29,324 nt of DNA from contig CAZFRM010000039.1 of assembly GCA_964521255.1 (NCBI GenBank), positions 1-29,324 on the forward strand, in the 5' to 3' direction. How positions within the stretch are numbered: position 1 is the first letter of the stretch; each line of letters begins with the position of its first letter. Below the pieces are notes generated by a model. That model saw only the letters and a list, made by a program, of their open reading frames with translations. It did not search any database and was not told the origin of the DNA. This stretch comes from ZC4RG29 sp964521255 (GTDB lineage Bacteria; Bacteroidota; Bacteroidia; Cytophagales; Cyclobacteriaceae). Position numbers and translations under genes: made by a program. Shown piece by piece: positions 1 through 6,936 of the stretch.

Positions 1-96
1 TGAATTTATCATCCGTTCCTCTTTTTTCCAAAAAAGATATGGGTATAGACAAGCTTTTCTAAGGGGGATTTGTGTGAGCGTGAGTTGGGGTGTGAG

Positions 97-116
97 CTGC
101 CCCATAATATGGGCAG
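97..116. other. Short hairpin in the left-edge intergenic region
   Basis: CTGCCC (97-102) and GGGCAG (111-116) are perfect inverted arms around an AT-rich 8-nt loop. There is no T-tract on either side, so it is not a convincing intrinsic terminator, although it lies downstream of the SlyD-like gene read on the minus strand. I see nothing else definable in positions 1-224. Confidence 0.4.
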
Positions 117-224
117 TTAATCAGGACTTGCTTAATTCAACGACATTAATTTGTCAAAGGTCATTCGTAAAAGTGTCATGGCATTACCAATGACCATTGA
201 CTTCAAAGTATTCCCTCGTACCTT

Positions 225-695
225 CTAATGGTGGTGTCCACCCGGACCGTGAACGTGCCCGTGTTGAATTTCGTCTTCTGTTGCGCTGCGTACTTCCATT
301 ATTTCTACCTTGAAATTAAGTTCAACACCGGCCAGCGGATGATTGGCATCCACCGTTATGTTTTCCACTCCAACTTCAGTAACGCGAACAACTGTTCCAC
401 GATCAGTCTGGAATCGCATGCCTTCTTTGACTTCTTGTCCTCCGAAGGCGTTAATTGGAACTTTCTGAATTAGTTGTGGATTTAAATCACCGTATCCTTT
501 ATCCGGCGAAATTTTAATTTCAAATTTATCACCTATTATTTTTCCTTCCAGGTTCTCTTCCATTCCTGGAATGAGATTTCCAATACCATGAATGTAATAC
601 AAAGGTTCACGACCATCACTGCTGTCCAGAATATTTCCATCGTTGTCTCGTAAAGTGTAATGAATGGCAGCAACTTTATTCTTTGTGATTTGCAT
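225..695 (-). CDS. SlyD-like FKBP-type peptidyl-prolyl cis-trans isomerase
   Basis: 156 residues. The N-terminal half is an FKBP fold (VAAIHYTLRDNDGNILDSS, then PLYYIHGIGNLIPGMEENLEG, roughly residues 8-58). An insert-in-flap segment follows, and then the DANHPLAG signature near residue 117, which is diagnostic of the SlyD group. The C-terminus is histidine-rich (GHVHGPGGHHH, about 146-156), like the metal-binding tail of SlyD but much shorter than in E. coli. Such proteins are cytosolic prolyl isomerases and chaperones that can bind nickel or zinc. There is no signal peptide. The ATG at 693-695 begins the conserved N-terminus directly. No accessory metal-enzyme genes are adjacent, so a link to nickel-enzyme maturation is not supported here. 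Confidence 0.93.
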   Translation of the reverse strand: MQITKNKVAAIHYTLRDNDGNILDSSDGREPLYYIHGIGNLIPGMEENLEGKIIGDKFEIKISPDKGYGDLNPQLIQKVPINAFGGQEVKEGMRFQTDRGTVVRVTEVGVENITVDANHPLAGVELNFKVEIMEVRSATEDEIQHGHVHGPGGHHH

Positions 696-774
696 GTTGA
701 ATAGGTTTTAAGTAGAACATGATGAGACAAGGAGTGCTAAACATAAATTTCAAATCAAAAAAGAAATAGCAAAG

Positions 775-795
775 TTTGCCCCTCGGGCAAAGGTA
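775..795 (-). promoter_or_regulatory. Palindrome overlapping a -7-like box upstream of the SlyD-like gene
   Basis: TTTGCCC (775-781) and GGGCAAA (785-791) form a perfect 7-bp inverted repeat around the triplet CTC. On the minus strand TACCTTTG (795-788), a match to the Bacteroidota -7 consensus TAnnTTTG, overlaps one arm. I found no clear -33 TTG at the right distance. The promoter call is therefore tentative, and the palindrome could be an operator or an RNA hairpin in the leader. Confidence 0.35.
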
Positions 796-889
796 AAAGA
801 ATTAATGGAATTGCCGATCCTGATTTATGATCTGCATACAACGCATGGATAAATTTCATCTTTTCTAACTACGCGGATTTATACAAAAA

Positions 890-939
890 TCACAGAGCGA
901 AAGGCACGACTAAAAAATTTTTTCGGCCTTTGCGTGAAA
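890..939. repeat. Degenerate CGCAAAG-type intergenic palindrome downstream of nhaA
   Basis: The right end is TTTGCGTGAAAT and the left end is CACAGAGCG. AAAGGC and GCCTTT are inverted arms around an AT-rich centre. The ends match those of the longer element at 4833-4940 (TTTCACGCA and TGCGTGAAA). It lies just beyond the nhaA stop codon and may also help end that transcript. Confidence 0.55.
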
Positions 940-953
940 TAGCATTAATATCT

Positions 954-2264
954 TCATGCTGGCTTAGAAAATCGAAGAATAATGGATCCAATTGTTCCGG
1001 CAATAAGAGATCCCACAAGAATTCCGGTTTTAGACAAAACGTTTAAAGTAGCATCCTCGAAAGCGAGGTTTGTGATGAACATAGACATAGTAAATCCTAT
1101 TCCGCCGAGAAATGCTACGCCCAGGATATGTCTCCAGGTTACAAGTGGGGGAAGGCTCGTCCACTTCATTTTGATCACCAACCAACATGCCCCACTTATG
1201 CCAACAAATTTACCAATGAACAAACCTACGATAACACCAAGGCTTACCGGATGAACGATACCAGAAAAAAAATCACTGCTAAATTCTATACCTGCATTGG
1301 CCAATGCAAACAGGGGAAGGACAACAAATGCTACCAGGGGATGCATGGCATGTTCAAGTCGTTGTAAGGGCGTGTCCGCAGCCTGGGCGAGTGTTTTTAT
1401 TTTTTCAATAACATGCATTTGCTCCGGCTCCAGCAAAGTAACATCGTTAGGTGGTATGATCATGAATTCATCAACATAACTTCTTAGTTTTTTCCCAAAT
1501 CCCACTTCATCAATTTTTGTTCGCGCGGGAATAGTAATAGCGGCAATTACTCCTGCTATTGTAGCGTGAACGCCACTCATTAGAAACGCAAGCCATAAAC
1601 CGCCAATACCTACTATGCCATAAAAGATCACACTACGAACGCCAAGGATATTGGCTAGTATCAACACGATTAGAAAAGCAGCTCCCGTTAAAAGACTTAC
1701 AACAGAAATATCAGAAGTATAGAAAAAAGCTACTACGAGAACTGCACCAAGATCGTCAGCAATAGCGAGCGCTGTGAGAAATACCTTAAGGGCGACAGGT
1801 ACACGTTTCCCAAGGAGCGATAAAATACCTAATGCAAAAGCTATATCGGTGGCCATAGGGATACCCCATCCGTTTTTTTCAGGCGCCTGGGTGTTGAAGG
1901 CAATAAAAAGTAGGGCAGGTACAATCATTCCGCCTAATGCAGCCACTAACGGCAGTATGGCCTGACGTGGTGAGGAAAGATCACCCCCGATAATTTCGCG
2001 TTTTAATTCAAGTCCTACTACAAAAAAGAACATGGACATTAACCCATCATTAATCCAATGGTGTAATGAGTTGGAAATAGTATGCCCGGCCAGGTTAATA
2101 GAAAATTCTTCGTGCCATAAATGGTGGTAAGTGGAAGCAAATGCGGAGTTTGCCCATAGTAAAGCAATTATGGTGCTTATGAAAAGAACAATACCTGCTG
2201 TTGTTTCACTTTTGATAAAAGTGTTAATGGGTTTGAGAATAATGTCAATGGCTTCATCTTTCAT
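954..2264 (-). CDS. nhaA: Na+/H+ antiporter NhaA
   Basis: 436 residues of polytopic inner-membrane protein that exchanges Na+ (or Li+) for H+ for pH and sodium homeostasis. Family landmarks are FFVVGLELKRE near residues 80-90, GWGIPMATDIAFALG with D140, and ALAIADDLGA with the adjacent aspartates D170 and D171, equivalent to the Na+-binding pair D163/D164 of E. coli NhaA. A soluble insert near residues 255-310 makes it longer than E. coli NhaA (about 388 residues). Longer forms like this are common in Bacteroidota. The start at 2262-2264 gives the usual short amphipathic N-terminus. It is divergent from the small CxxC protein across a 124-bp spacer where I found no clean promoter match. Confidence 0.97.
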   Translation of the reverse strand: MKDEAIDIILKPINTFIKSETTAGIVLFISTIIALLWANSAFASTYHHLWHEEFSINLAGHTISNSLHHWINDGLMSMFFFVVGLELKREIIGGDLSSPRQAILPLVAALGGMIVPALLFIAFNTQAPEKNGWGIPMATDIAFALGILSLLGKRVPVALKVFLTALAIADDLGAVLVVAFFYTSDISVVSLLTGAAFLIVLILANILGVRSVIFYGIVGIGGLWLAFLMSGVHATIAGVIAAITIPARTKIDEVGFGKKLRSYVDEFMIIPPNDVTLLEPEQMHVIEKIKTLAQAADTPLQRLEHAMHPLVAFVVLPLFALANAGIEFSSDFFSGIVHPVSLGVIVGLFIGKFVGISGACWLVIKMKWTSLPPLVTWRHILGVAFLGGIGFTMSMFITNLAFEDATLNVLSKTGILVGSLIAGTIGSIILRFSKPA

Positions 2265-2388
2265 CTTTCAGCGTGATGATAATGGTAAAAGTATCAGATT
2301 GTCGTTCGTAATTCTATAATTCTTTCAAAGAGTTTTGTAAATCTTTGGATATTGTGATTCGTTATAATTGTATCACTAAAAAATTGGT

Positions 2389-2595
2389 ATGACTGCAATA
2401 AGATTGAAGACGAATGTAAAATGTTCAGGGTGTATTGAGAAAATTACCCCTTATTTGAATGATGCCGTCGGACCCGGCAAATGGAATGTGGACCTGAACA
2501 ACCCGCAAAGGATCCTTACTGTCATGGGAACAACAAACGATGAAACAGTCAAAACTGCGTTGATGAAGGCAGGCTATAAAGGCGAGACGATATGA
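2389..2595 (+). CDS. Small heavy-metal-associated (HMA) domain protein
   Basis: 68 residues, a single HMA (ferredoxin-like) domain. The metal-binding CxxC is C12-S-G-C15 in the sequence KTNVKCSGC. The spacing through the following helix (IEKITPYL), the strand WNVDLNN and the terminal KAGYKGE fits copper-chaperone-like or mercury/copper P-type ATPase N-domain modules. The usual Met two residues before the CxxC loop (MxCxxC) is replaced by Val-Lys, which is common in the Bacteroidota versions. No copper ATPase, CopY/CueR regulator or CusA-type gene is next to it, so its metal and partner are unknown. It is a cytosolic protein with no signal peptide. Confidence 0.85.
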   Translation: MTAIRLKTNVKCSGCIEKITPYLNDAVGPGKWNVDLNNPQRILTVMGTTNDETVKTALMKAGYKGETI

Positions 2596-2602
2596 TTCTG
2601 CT

Positions 2603-2721
2603 GTCCGACTAAAAAACGAACACCTGCGTAATCCATAGTCTCTCTCGGAGAGAGGCAGGGCCAGATAGAGAAACATCAAGAAAATCAAGGGATTGAAACG
2701 AAGGCTACATTTTAGCCGGAC
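2603..2721. repeat. 119-bp element with terminal inverted repeats and a central palindrome
   Basis: GTCCGACTAAAA (2603-2614) and TTTTAGCCGGAC (2710-2721) are 12-bp inverted ends with one mismatch. Inside, CTCTCTC (2640-2646) and GAGAGAG (2648-2654) form a perfect palindrome around one G. It fills most of the spacer between the HMA gene and the next lipoprotein gene and contains no coding region. The organisation resembles a short non-autonomous mobile or REP-like element, but no second copy is in the window. Confidence 0.45.
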
Positions 2722-2751
2722 AAAAATGATATTTTTTAATGATAATCACCC

Positions 2752-2782
2752 TTTGCCTAATCCTTTCAAATGAATACCTTTA
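2752..2782 (+). promoter_or_regulatory. Promoter of the 2812 lipoprotein gene
   Basis: TTTG (2752-2755) is followed after 19 nt by TACCTTTA (2775-2782), one base from the Bacteroidota -7 consensus TAnnTTTG. Transcription would begin near 2789, about 20-25 nt before the ATG at 2812. Confidence 0.5.
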
Positions 2783-2811
2783 AAGCTGTCTGAAATGAAA
2801 AATTCGGTTTT

Positions 2812-3225
2812 ATGAAGCTTTTGACGATAGTTGTGCTCTCATTTTTTCTTTTGTCTTGCGATGAAGACGATTTAAAAAGCCTTAACGGGCGCTGGAAGTT
2901 GGCGCATTTTTATAATACCGAAAGTGGAACAGTTGATAAGACGCCTTTTAGTGGACAAAATTCCATCGTTCTTACTTTTTCGGATGATGGTAGATCAGGC
3001 ACTATTTCAGGAGACAACCCGGCAAACCCGGTAATCGGTGCATACGAACTTGGCCAGCACAACCGCATTACTTTTACTCCATTTGATATTTTGGCCAGGG
3101 ATGAATGGAGCAAAAATGTTCTTGTCCGTTTCGCCACCGCTGACCTTGTTAAAGTTTCTGAAAATACATTAAGCATTAGCTGCAATCGTGGTAAAGAAGT
3201 CCTGCTCTTTGTAAAAGAAGAATAA
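2812..3225 (+). CDS. Small lipocalin-like lipoprotein, probably surface exposed
   Basis: 137 residues. A lipoprotein signal peptide ends in FFLLSC with the lipidated Cys at position 16. The mature N-terminus is CDEDD. An acidic run just after the Cys resembles the lipoprotein export signal that sends Bacteroidota lipoproteins to the cell surface. The body starts with SLNGRWKLAHF and continues as beta-strand-rich segments (IVLTFSDDGRSGTISGD, RITFTPFDI, NTLSISC). This pattern is reminiscent of lipocalin-like or META-like small beta-barrel proteins. I cannot assign a ligand. It is upstream of the TetR gene on the same strand, but that gene has its own promoter, so they are probably separate units. 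Confidence 0.75.
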   Translation: MKLLTIVVLSFFLLSCDEDDLKSLNGRWKLAHFYNTESGTVDKTPFSGQNSIVLTFSDDGRSGTISGDNPANPVIGAYELGQHNRITFTPFDILARDEWSKNVLVRFATADLVKVSENTLSISCNRGKEVLLFVKEE

Positions 3226-3263
3226 TCTCATTTTTACGGGAATAATTTAAACGCTGATTTGAA

Positions 3264-3294
3264 TTGCACGTTTAGATACCGATTGGTATCTTTG
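3264..3294 (+). promoter_or_regulatory. Promoter of the TetR-family gene
   Basis: TTG (3264-3266) is followed after 20 nt by TATCTTTG (3287-3294), a perfect match to TAnnTTTG. The -7 box shares bases with the right arm of the operator at 3274-3291. The predicted transcription start falls almost on the ATG at 3298, so the message may be leaderless. Confidence 0.6.
3274..3291. promoter_or_regulatory. TetR-type operator 1 (autoregulatory)
   Basis: AGATACCGATTGGTATCT: the 7-bp arms AGATACC and GGTATCT are perfectly inverted around GATT. It lies between the -33 and -7 boxes of the regulator gene, 6 bp before its ATG. The same motif recurs at 3903-3924 before the hydrolase gene. Its position argues for the 3298 start codon over the TTG at 3259. 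Confidence 0.7.
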
Positions 3295-3297
3295 TCC

Positions 3298-3888
3298 ATG
3301 CGTGATCCGGAATTGACCAGAGATGTAATTCTTAAAAAGTCGGGTATTTTGTTCAATACTCAAGGGTACAAATCCACCTCCATAAGTGATATAACTGATT
3401 TGACAGGCTTCACGAAGGGAGCGATCTACAAGCATTTCAGGGACAAAGAAGATCTTGAACGTGAGTCGCTGCGTCATTTGTCAGAACAGATGTATGAAAA
3501 AATCAGGACTGTAGTAAAGACAGAGACTACAGCCGGGAAAAAGCTACACGCCATCTTTCGATATTTTGAATCCTATATTACAAATCCCCCTTTGAAAGGT
3601 GGGTGTCCACTGCTTAATGCTGCCATTGAAGCGGATGATGCGAATCCTGTTTTAAAACGCGAAGCATTGAAGACCTTAACCACACTTAAGCAATCACTGA
3701 TTACGATTTTGGAAAATGGCATTCAACATAAGCAGATAAAAGAGGGAATCGATAAAGAATTCTATGCAACGTTAATTATTGCCTCACTTGAAGGTGCAAT
3801 AATGATGGGCAAGCTTCAGGGTAATGACGATGACATCAAGCGTGTAGTGATGCATCTGGATGGCCAGATAAAAGAAATAGAGATTTAA
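3298..3888 (+). CDS. TetR/AcrR-family transcriptional regulator
   Basis: 196 residues from the ATG at 3298. The frame stays open back to a TTG at 3259, but that start would place the promoter and operator inside the gene. The N-terminal DNA-binding domain has the classical helix-turn-helix: TSISDITDLTGFTKGAIYKHF at about residues 27-47, followed by RDKEDL. The C-terminal region (about 60-196) is helical and ligand-binding and resembles TetR_C-type domains (PLKGGCPLLNAAIEADD). It very likely represses itself and the following alpha/beta hydrolase gene through the two GATACCGATyGGTAyC palindromes. The inducer is not evident. The downstream enzyme suggests a hydrophobic or ester-containing small molecule, which is inference. 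Confidence 0.93.
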   Translation: MRDPELTRDVILKKSGILFNTQGYKSTSISDITDLTGFTKGAIYKHFRDKEDLERESLRHLSEQMYEKIRTVVKTETTAGKKLHAIFRYFESYITNPPLKGGCPLLNAAIEADDANPVLKREALKTLTTLKQSLITILENGIQHKQIKEGIDKEFYATLIIASLEGAIMMGKLQGNDDDIKRVVMHLDGQIKEIEI

Positions 3889-3902
3889 TTTTTTTTGACA
3901 AT

Positions 3903-3924
3903 ATAGATACCGATCGGTACCTAT
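3903..3924. promoter_or_regulatory. TetR-type operator 2 upstream of the hydrolase
   Basis: A 22-bp near-perfect palindrome centred on TACCGATCGGTA, with outer arms ATAG and CTAT and a single mismatched pair. It shares the GATACCGAT core with operator 1. It ends 33 nt before the hydrolase ATG at 3958, as expected of a site controlling that gene. I did not find a clear -7 box between the operator and the ATG. Confidence 0.7.
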
Positions 3925-3957
3925 TGAAAGAATGTTAAACAGAAAAAAAAGAGACCC

Positions 3958-4857
3958 ATGAAAAAACTAATCCCTAAGTTAATGGGAGTATATCTCAATA
4001 TACTCTCCGTGATTTCACCACGTTTGGCGGGCCGCCTCGGTGTTAAGATATTTTGCTACCCTTTCAGGGCTTCGCTAAAACCACATCATAAGATGTTTTT
4101 AGACTCGTCAGAAAAGTTTGAGTTTAAATTTAATGACATTATGCTGCAAGGTTATAAATGGGGAAACGGTAATAGAAAAGTGCTGTTTCTTCATGGATGG
4201 CAAAGCCACACTTTCCGATGGAAAAATTATATCCAGTCCTTATCACAAGATGAATTTACCGTTTATGCTTTTGATGCACCGGGCCATGGTTTTTCGCAGG
4301 GTAATTTTTTATCTGTTCCATTTTACAGCCAGGCGATTGAACATTTTGTTGGGAAAGTAGGACCAATCGATACAGTCGTAAGTCATTCAGTAGGAAGTTT
4401 TTCGCTCGTTTATACACTTTACCAGACCCCAATTTTGCCGGTAAGTAAAGTGATTTTAATGGCCCCTCCCGGAGAAGCCAGTGATTTCATTGATTCTTTA
4501 AAGCAAACACTCAACTTATCTGAGCGTGCCGTTCAATGTGCATTGGAACATTTTAGAGAAAGGTTTGGTGAGCCGGTAACCTATTTTTCTACAGCAAAAT
4601 TTGCATCAACACTAAACATCCCCGGCCTGATCATTCATGATGAACACGATGACGAAACACCTTTTCATTACGGACGTGAAATAAATAATGTATGGAAGCG
4701 GTCGGTTCTTGTTGCTACAAAGGGTTTAGGTCACAACCTTAGATCAGATGTAGTGGTTAAAACAGTTTATAATTTTGTCACTTCAGAAAAAGAAGTCGCC
4801 GACTCGAAACATGACCGGAGGAGGACGCTTGTTTTCACGCAAAGAGCGCAAAGTTAG
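3958..4857 (+). CDS. Alpha/beta-hydrolase with a repeat-derived C-terminus
   Basis: 299 residues with an alpha/beta-hydrolase core from about residue 55. The oxyanion strand-loop is KVLFLHGWQSHTFRW (HG at 79-80), followed by AFDAPGHGFSQG at 105-115. The nucleophile elbow is VSHSVGS with Ser144. The acid is probably D228 or a neighbour in HDEHDDETPFHYG, and the catalytic His is H259 in GLGHN. The first elbow position is Ser rather than the usual Gly (SHSVG). The basic N-terminus (about 1-40) has no clear signal peptide. The last six residues (TQRAQS) and the stop codon are encoded by a CGCAAAG intergenic repeat, so the natural C-terminus was probably altered by that repeat. Operator 2 upstream makes it the likely target of the TetR gene. 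The substrate is unknown. Confidence 0.88.
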   Translation: MKKLIPKLMGVYLNILSVISPRLAGRLGVKIFCYPFRASLKPHHKMFLDSSEKFEFKFNDIMLQGYKWGNGNRKVLFLHGWQSHTFRWKNYIQSLSQDEFTVYAFDAPGHGFSQGNFLSVPFYSQAIEHFVGKVGPIDTVVSHSVGSFSLVYTLYQTPILPVSKVILMAPPGEASDFIDSLKQTLNLSERAVQCALEHFRERFGEPVTYFSTAKFASTLNIPGLIIHDEHDDETPFHYGREINNVWKRSVLVATKGLGHNLRSDVVVKTVYNFVTSEKEVADSKHDRRRTLVFTQRAQS

Positions 4858-4940
4858 TACGCAATGCGCGCAAAGAAATAATAAGTCAGTACTGCTCTTT
4901 CACGGGCTTTGCGAAAAATCTTAGCGGGCTCTGCGTGAAA
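4833..4940. repeat. CGCAAAG-type palindromic element with 9-bp inverted ends
   Basis: The ends TTTCACGCA (4833-4841) and TGCGTGAAA (4932-4940) are perfect inverted repeats. Between them are repeated CGCAAAG-like units (ACGCAAAGAGCGCAAAG, then ACGCAATGCGCGCAAAG, then GGGCTTTGCG). It occupies the junction between the convergent hydrolase and cyclase genes and overlaps the hydrolase 3' end by 25 nt. A shorter relative lies at 890-939. Confidence 0.65.
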
Positions 4941-4972
4941 TTTTAAAGTAGGATTAGTCATTAGTAAGTGCA

Positions 4973-6079
4973 TTACCAGTGACGTAAGCCAAAAACTTCC
5001 ATCGCTTGTTCTTTGCCCCGAATCTTAACAGATCCGGCTGATCGGAAAATATTTCGAACACCCGGTGTAAACGTATCGTATAACACTTTCGATACAAGTA
5101 TGTCTTCATGCAGATCAGAGCACATTCGTTCAAGGCGCGCTGTTGTATTGATAACATCGCCGTGAAAAACGATCTCACTTTTAACTTCTCCGATTTCGCC
5201 GCAAACAACTTCGCCACAGTGAAAGGCTGCTTTGAAGTGTGGTACAAGGCCATATGTATTTTGATAACGTTGTTGCATTAACTTCATCTTTTCAACGCTA
5301 TTGAAATATGCCTTCAAACAATTTTCAGTGTTAATGTTTGGTTTTAATGGCCATGAAACCACGACTTCATCGCCAACATAATGATGAATCTTTCCTCCGG
5401 CCAACAGAATACATTCGGTTGTGTCACGGAAGAAATCATTTAAGAGATTATGGTATTCCATATCACCAAGTCTTTCCGCTTTCGATACAGAAGAACTCAT
5501 ATCAAGAAACATGAATATTCTTTTTTCCTGTTTGGGTTTGAAATAACGGCCTGTAATAAAATTGAACAAGACGCCTTGTCCCATTTTACGGCTCATCTCT
5601 TTTGTAAAAATCAGCAACGAAATAAATACGAGAGCATAAACAATTATGATAACAAAGTCTTCATGATATAAAAAGTGTTGAAAGGATTCACTTTTATAAG
5701 TTTTCTCTATCGTTAACTTATACTGAAGGCTTCGTGAAATCAGAATTTCAGTAAATATGATGAGGGTCATCATTGATGCGTAAAGAGATGTTTTTAGAAT
5801 TACGATTACAAGGAATGAGATCTTTTTACGGAGCGTTCTAAAAAATATCAATTCACCAATGCATAAACCTGTTCCTCCAACTAAGCCTATCAACGAACCA
5901 TTAACGTAGGGAATGATGCTATTGAATCCGTCATCAAAGACAGAATAGAGCAGGCCGACTATTATGGCAGCAATGATAATATTCAATGCTTCACGAATTT
6001 GCCAGGAAAGCAACCCGCTACCGGGCGGCGTAAGTGATATCTCCTGGGTGGGTAACGAAATGGTTGTTTGGGTAGTCAT
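4973..6079 (-). CDS. Membrane-anchored class III adenylate/guanylate cyclase
   Basis: 368 residues. The N-terminal half is a membrane domain with about four hydrophobic segments (roughly 31-48, 57-80, 88-112 and 141-160). The C-terminal half is a class III nucleotidyl cyclase catalytic domain. Metal-binding aspartates are D193 (FMFLDMSSS) and D237 (YVGDEVVVSW). The transition-state Asn and Arg are N311 and R315 in GDVINTTARLE. The position usually occupied by the base-specifying Lys (K-x-x-G-D) is His233 (HYVGD), so ATP or GTP preference cannot be inferred. The expected product is a cyclic nucleotide at the inner membrane. It is monocistronic, convergent with the hydrolase and divergent from the next lipoprotein. 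A -7-like TATCTTTA lies at 6108-6101 on the minus strand without a clear -33 partner. Confidence 0.92.
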   Translation of the reverse strand: MTTQTTISLPTQEISLTPPGSGLLSWQIREALNIIIAAIIVGLLYSVFDDGFNSIIPYVNGSLIGLVGGTGLCIGELIFFRTLRKKISFLVIVILKTSLYASMMTLIIFTEILISRSLQYKLTIEKTYKSESFQHFLYHEDFVIIIVYALVFISLLIFTKEMSRKMGQGVLFNFITGRYFKPKQEKRIFMFLDMSSSVSKAERLGDMEYHNLLNDFFRDTTECILLAGGKIHHYVGDEVVVSWPLKPNINTENCLKAYFNSVEKMKLMQQRYQNTYGLVPHFKAAFHCGEVVCGEIGEVKSEIVFHGDVINTTARLERMCSDLHEDILVSKVLYDTFTPGVRNIFRSAGSVKIRGKEQAMEVFGLRHW

Positions 6080-6232
6080 AGGGGGTCAGGGATTATGAAA
6101 TAAAGATAGTTTCGTTGGTGTTGATCCCGGCCTTAAACTTTGCAACCGCTTAGCACTGGCATTTACGGTTTATGCAATTAAGTTAGCTACGAGTTGCTTA
6201 GATTGGCGTTTATAAATACAAACTGCACCGCA

Positions 6233-6925
6233 ATGAGGTATTTTGTCATTATTGTTCTTGCAACATCACTTTTAATATCCTGCAGAGGAAAAAAGGCTTC
6301 TATTTACACCTGGAAAGGGGAAGAGGAGAGCAGGAAGCTAACCCTATTGAAAAATAATACTTTCATCATAGAGGTAAATACGGATTATTTTTACAGGGTA
6401 GACACAGGTACTTACCGTATCGCGGGAGATACGTTGATCATTAATCCCGATAAGAAGCGTAATGAAATTGATTCTATTGTTTTTGTTGACAGCCTTTTCA
6501 ACGGGCAACGATTTCTGGAAGTAGCCGAGTCCGAAATGGTATTTGATACCAGCAACACAATCGTTGAATCATTTTATCGCATGATGATTTTTCCTAATGT
6601 AATCGTGAATGATTCAATAGCCTTAGTGGTTAACCCGGATGATCCATCGTACAGGAAACTCATTATTCCGGATTCTTTATCCGTTAAAAAAATTACTCTG
6701 ATTATCCAGGAAAGTAATACCTGCAAACCGATTTTGAAGTTTCACTTAAAATTATCTGGTGATAGCAATAATGTAAAAAGTTATCGGCTGTTTATGAGCT
6801 CCCGCAAGGACCGTGAGAACTATCTCGCAGGATTTAAGTGGCTGATAAAAGGAGATACAATTGAATCATCTTTCTCCAACGAAAACTGTGACCCTTCTGA
6901 AATCAAATTGATTAGAATTCAATAG
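6233..6925 (+). CDS. Lipoprotein of unknown function
   Basis: 230 residues from the ATG at 6233. An earlier in-frame start at 6194 would put 13 polar residues ahead of the signal sequence. The sequence MRYFVIIVLATSLLISC is a lipoprotein signal peptide with Cys17. The mature protein begins CRGKKASIYTWKGEEESRKLTLLKNNTFIIE and looks beta-rich, with repeated strand-turn patterns (YRVDTGTYRIAGDTLIINPDKKRNEID). That opening resembles Bacteroidota proteins that compare a measured value with a printed structure (for example YxGxYxxxGDTL), but I cannot place it in a named family. A C-terminal Cys (SNENCDPSEIK) could pair with the internal Cys in ESNTCKP. It is convergent with the DUF2807 gene across a hairpin terminator. 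Confidence 0.7.
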   Translation: MRYFVIIVLATSLLISCRGKKASIYTWKGEEESRKLTLLKNNTFIIEVNTDYFYRVDTGTYRIAGDTLIINPDKKRNEIDSIVFVDSLFNGQRFLEVAESEMVFDTSNTIVESFYRMMIFPNVIVNDSIALVVNPDDPSYRKLIIPDSLSVKKITLIIQESNTCKPILKFHLKLSGDSNNVKSYRLFMSSRKDRENYLAGFKWLIKGDTIESSFSNENCDPSEIKLIRIQ

Positions 6926-6936
6926 CAAGAACCAAC

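Noticed and set aside
97..116. Terminator at the left edge
   Set aside because: The stem has no following T-tract on either strand.
3259..3297. Upstream TTG start for the TetR gene
   Set aside because: It would place the promoter and operator inside the coding region, and the protein from 3298 already begins at the conserved N-terminus.
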